Positions 4,856 to 6,429 of a DNA stretch of 6,429 bases are shown in pieces (position 1 is the stretch's first letter; every line of letters begins with the position of its first letter). The stretch comes from JAUVYV01 sp964394625 (GTDB taxonomy: Bacteria > Planctomycetota > Phycisphaerae > Sedimentisphaerales > Anaerobacaceae). The stretch is taken from the NCBI GenBank assembly GCA_964394625.1, contig CAYMYK010000172.1, positions 1 through 6,429 of the forward strand, written 5' to 3'. The translations under genes and the position numbers were made by a program. A model generated the notes under the pieces. The model was given only the letters and a program-made list of their open reading frames with translations, was not told the origin of the DNA and searched no databases.

Positions 4856-6262
4856 ATGGATCCATTGAATCGTCGCTACTTCATGTCACTCGCGGCAAGG
4901 GCTGGAGTTGTGTATTGGGCTAGGTGTGAGAGTCAACTTCGGCTTGAGGGGCGGAAGGAGAGACGGCCCAACATAATCTTCCTCCTAACCGACGACCAGC
5001 GATGGGACACGATGGGCTGTATGGGCAACAAAATCATCCGGACTCCAAATATGGATTCGCTCGCTGCAAACGGCTGTCTGTTCACAAATTGCTTTGTTAC
5101 CACGAGCATCTGCGCCGCCAGCCGGGCGAGTATTTTTGCAGGCCAGTACGCCCGGCGAACCGGCATCCACAACTTTGTCACCAACTTTTCACCCGAAGCC
5201 CTTGCCAGGACCTATCCGATGCTCCTCAAGGCAAGTGGCTATCGCACCGGCTTTGCAGGCAAGTACGGCGTCGGTCGAAGCGAGGAAATGCCGCGGGACA
5301 AATACGACTTCTGGGCCGGCATCGGGGGCCAACCAAGATACGAACACAAAGATAGCGCGGGTAATTACAAACACTTAACGACCATTCTAACCGAACAATC
5401 AATCAAGTTCCTCGACTCCTGCACCGCCGGGCAGCCCTTTTGCCTGTCGGTAAGCTTTAAGGCCCCGCACGTGCAGGACTCAGACCCCCGCCAGTTCATC
5501 TACGACCCCACCTACAAAGACCTATACGCCGATGTCACTATCCCCACACCTCTGACCGCTGAGCCGAAATACTTCAACGCCCTGCCGGAGTTCCTGCGCA
5601 AATCCGAGGCGCGGCGCCGCTGGCAGATGCGCTTCTCAACACCCGAAAAATACCAGCAGTCCGTCAAGGGCTACTATCGCCTCATTACCGGCATCGATGT
5701 AGCAATCGGGAAGATGCGCGCCAAGCTTGCCCGGCTCGGCCTGGCTGAGAATACAATCATAATCCTGATGGGCGACAACGGCTTCTACCTCGGCGAGCAC
5801 GGCTTAGCCGGTAAGTGGTTCCCGCACGAGGAATCCATTCGCGTGCCGCTCATAATTTATGACCCGAGGGCACCCGAAGAACATCGCGGCCTCAAACGCA
5901 GCGAGTTTGCCCTGAATATCGACATCGCCCCGACAATCCTCGATTTTGCAGACGTCCCCGTCCCCAAACGAATGCAGGGAAGCTCTCTGGTCACTCTAAC
6001 GCGCGGCCAAGCCCAAGCCCCGAAATGGCGAACCGATTTTTTCTACGAGCACCTCTTCGAGCATCCCGCCATCGGCAAATCCGAGGCCCTGCGCACCAAG
6101 CGATACAAATATGCCCGCTACATTGACTATGGCTACGAAGAGCTTTACGATTTGCAAAACGACCCACACGAAACCACCAATCTGGCCGACAAACCCGAAC
6201 ACGCCGAACTACTCACTAAACTGCGAAACCGCTGCAACCGGCTCCGCGACCGGGCCGGGTAA
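4856..6262 (+). CDS. Formylglycine-dependent sulfatase (S1 family)
   Basis: Sulfatases of this type hydrolyse sulfate esters, here probably on a polysaccharide, using a formylglycine made from a conserved Cys. The 468-residue protein has D46 and D47 in LLTDDQRWD (calcium ligands), the active-site motif CAASRASIFAG at 86-96 with C86 as the residue to be converted, GKYG at 135-138, KAPH at 202-205, GDNGFYLGEHGLAGKW at 306-321 (calcium ligands D307 and N308, plus H315 and K320), and a C-terminal subdomain with ELYDLQNDPHETTNLAD (429-445). The length is in the normal range. The signature differs from the textbook C-x-P-S-R-x-x-x-L-T-G at three places (A88, F94, A95), a change tolerated in many planctomycete-type sulfatases. 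A formylglycine-generating enzyme must be encoded elsewhere. NRRYFM at 5-10 suggests a Tat signal, but the following hydrophobic part is short and contains Arg. ATG 4856 follows CAGGA by four bases and is the last gene of the cassette. Confidence 0.93.
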   Translation: MDPLNRRYFMSLAARAGVVYWARCESQLRLEGRKERRPNIIFLLTDDQRWDTMGCMGNKIIRTPNMDSLAANGCLFTNCFVTTSICAASRASIFAGQYARRTGIHNFVTNFSPEALARTYPMLLKASGYRTGFAGKYGVGRSEEMPRDKYDFWAGIGGQPRYEHKDSAGNYKHLTTILTEQSIKFLDSCTAGQPFCLSVSFKAPHVQDSDPRQFIYDPTYKDLYADVTIPTPLTAEPKYFNALPEFLRKSEARRRWQMRFSTPEKYQQSVKGYYRLITGIDVAIGKMRAKLARLGLAENTIIILMGDNGFYLGEHGLAGKWFPHEESIRVPLIIYDPRAPEEHRGLKRSEFALNIDIAPTILDFADVPVPKRMQGSSLVTLTRGQAQAPKWRTDFFYEHLFEHPAIGKSEALRTKRYKYARYIDYGYEELYDLQNDPHETTNLADKPEHAELLTKLRNRCNRLRDRAG

Positions 6263-6367
6263 CTACCACATATCTCTTATTGACCTTTGTATAAGTAATG
6301 GAACGACTCGTAATTTAAGCTTAGCTTTTTTGAAAAAGGACCGTAATAATGATTGTCGGGAACGTAT
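6263..6367 (+). other. AT-rich spacer after the sulfatase
   Basis: This stretch contains no convincing terminator. AAGCT-T-AGCTT followed by six Ts (around 6317-6331) looks like one, but a one-base loop cannot form. A TTGACC at 6280-6285 has no suitable -10. AAGGA at 6336-6340 precedes an eight-codon frame (6349-6375) ending in TAA, which could be a leader peptide or chance. Confidence 0.3.
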
Positions 6368-6429
6368 ATGATTAATGGATTCACAAACTTCCTTTCCAAG
6401 CTCGGTAATATCTTCAGGAATATAATTGG
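6368..6429 (+). CDS. Possible start of an unrecognised gene (partial at window edge)
   Basis: An ATG at 6368 opens a frame with no stop to the window end, reading MINGFTNFLSKLGNIFRNII. An amphipathic or hydrophobic N-terminus fits a membrane or secreted protein, but 20 codons are too few to judge. GGGA lies about eight bases upstream as a weak ribosome binding site, and TTG 6353 is an alternative start. It overlaps the end of the eight-codon frame at 6349-6375. I do not recognise it. Confidence 0.3.
   Translation, partial: MINGFTNFLSKLGNIFRNII

Noticed and set aside
6317..6331. Intrinsic terminator after the sulfatase
   Set aside because: The AAGCT/AGCTT arms are separated by a single base, so the hairpin cannot close; only the T-run remains.
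1..6429. tRNA, rRNA, CRISPR array, insertion sequence or prophage genes
   Set aside because: No cloverleaf, short regularly spaced repeats, transposase motifs or terminal inverted repeats were seen on either strand. The only long repeat is the coding duplication in rpsP.

Overview
The window looks like chromosomal DNA of a heterotrophic bacterium from the Planctomycetota or a related PVC lineage; a Phycisphaerae-like organism is my best guess. The reasons are three consecutive secreted or lipoprotein-type catabolic enzymes with twin-arginine-like N-termini, a formylglycine-type sulfatase next to a family 43 glycoside hydrolase, and a bS16 with a very long charged tail. No 16S rRNA or other decisive marker is present, so this placement is inference.

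Layout. Positions 2-136 hold the last 44 codons of an unrecognised gene cut by the window edge. Positions 175-444 hold a decayed tetratricopeptide-like coding remnant interrupted by an in-frame TGA. After a roughly 200-base leader with a plausible promoter comes the housekeeping pair rpsP (644-1561) and trmD (1561-2268), which overlap by one base. The bS16 protein has an ordinary N-terminal domain of about 80 residues followed by some 220 residues of Ala/Glu/Lys/Gln/Pro-rich tail, including a nearly perfect 79-residue tandem duplication. rimM is not between rpsP and trmD, and rplS does not follow. A small DUF2061-type membrane protein lies convergently on the minus strand (2286-2654).

From 2655 to 2939 is a divergent intergenic region with a good sigma-70-like promoter facing right, a 14-bp perfect palindrome, and a short inverted repeat in the predicted leader. 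It drives a tightly packed three-gene cassette (2940-6262): a Tat-exported sugar isomerase/epimerase-like TIM-barrel protein, a GH43 glycosidase with a lipobox, and a sulfatase with a formylglycine motif. The gaps are only 22 and 16 bases, so they probably form one transcript. Together they suggest extracytoplasmic processing of a sulfated, arabinose- or xylose-containing polysaccharide: the sulfatase removes sulfate, the GH43 releases the pentose or a side chain, and the isomerase-like protein acts on a released or modified sugar. No transporter, regulator or formylglycine-generating enzyme is in the window.

The last 167 bases hold no complete gene; a reading frame opening at 6368 runs off the edge. 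I found no tRNA, rRNA, CRISPR array or mobile element. Nothing here is clearly a new system. The points most worth a second look are the duplicated bS16 tail and the all-exported isomerase/GH43/sulfatase cassette.
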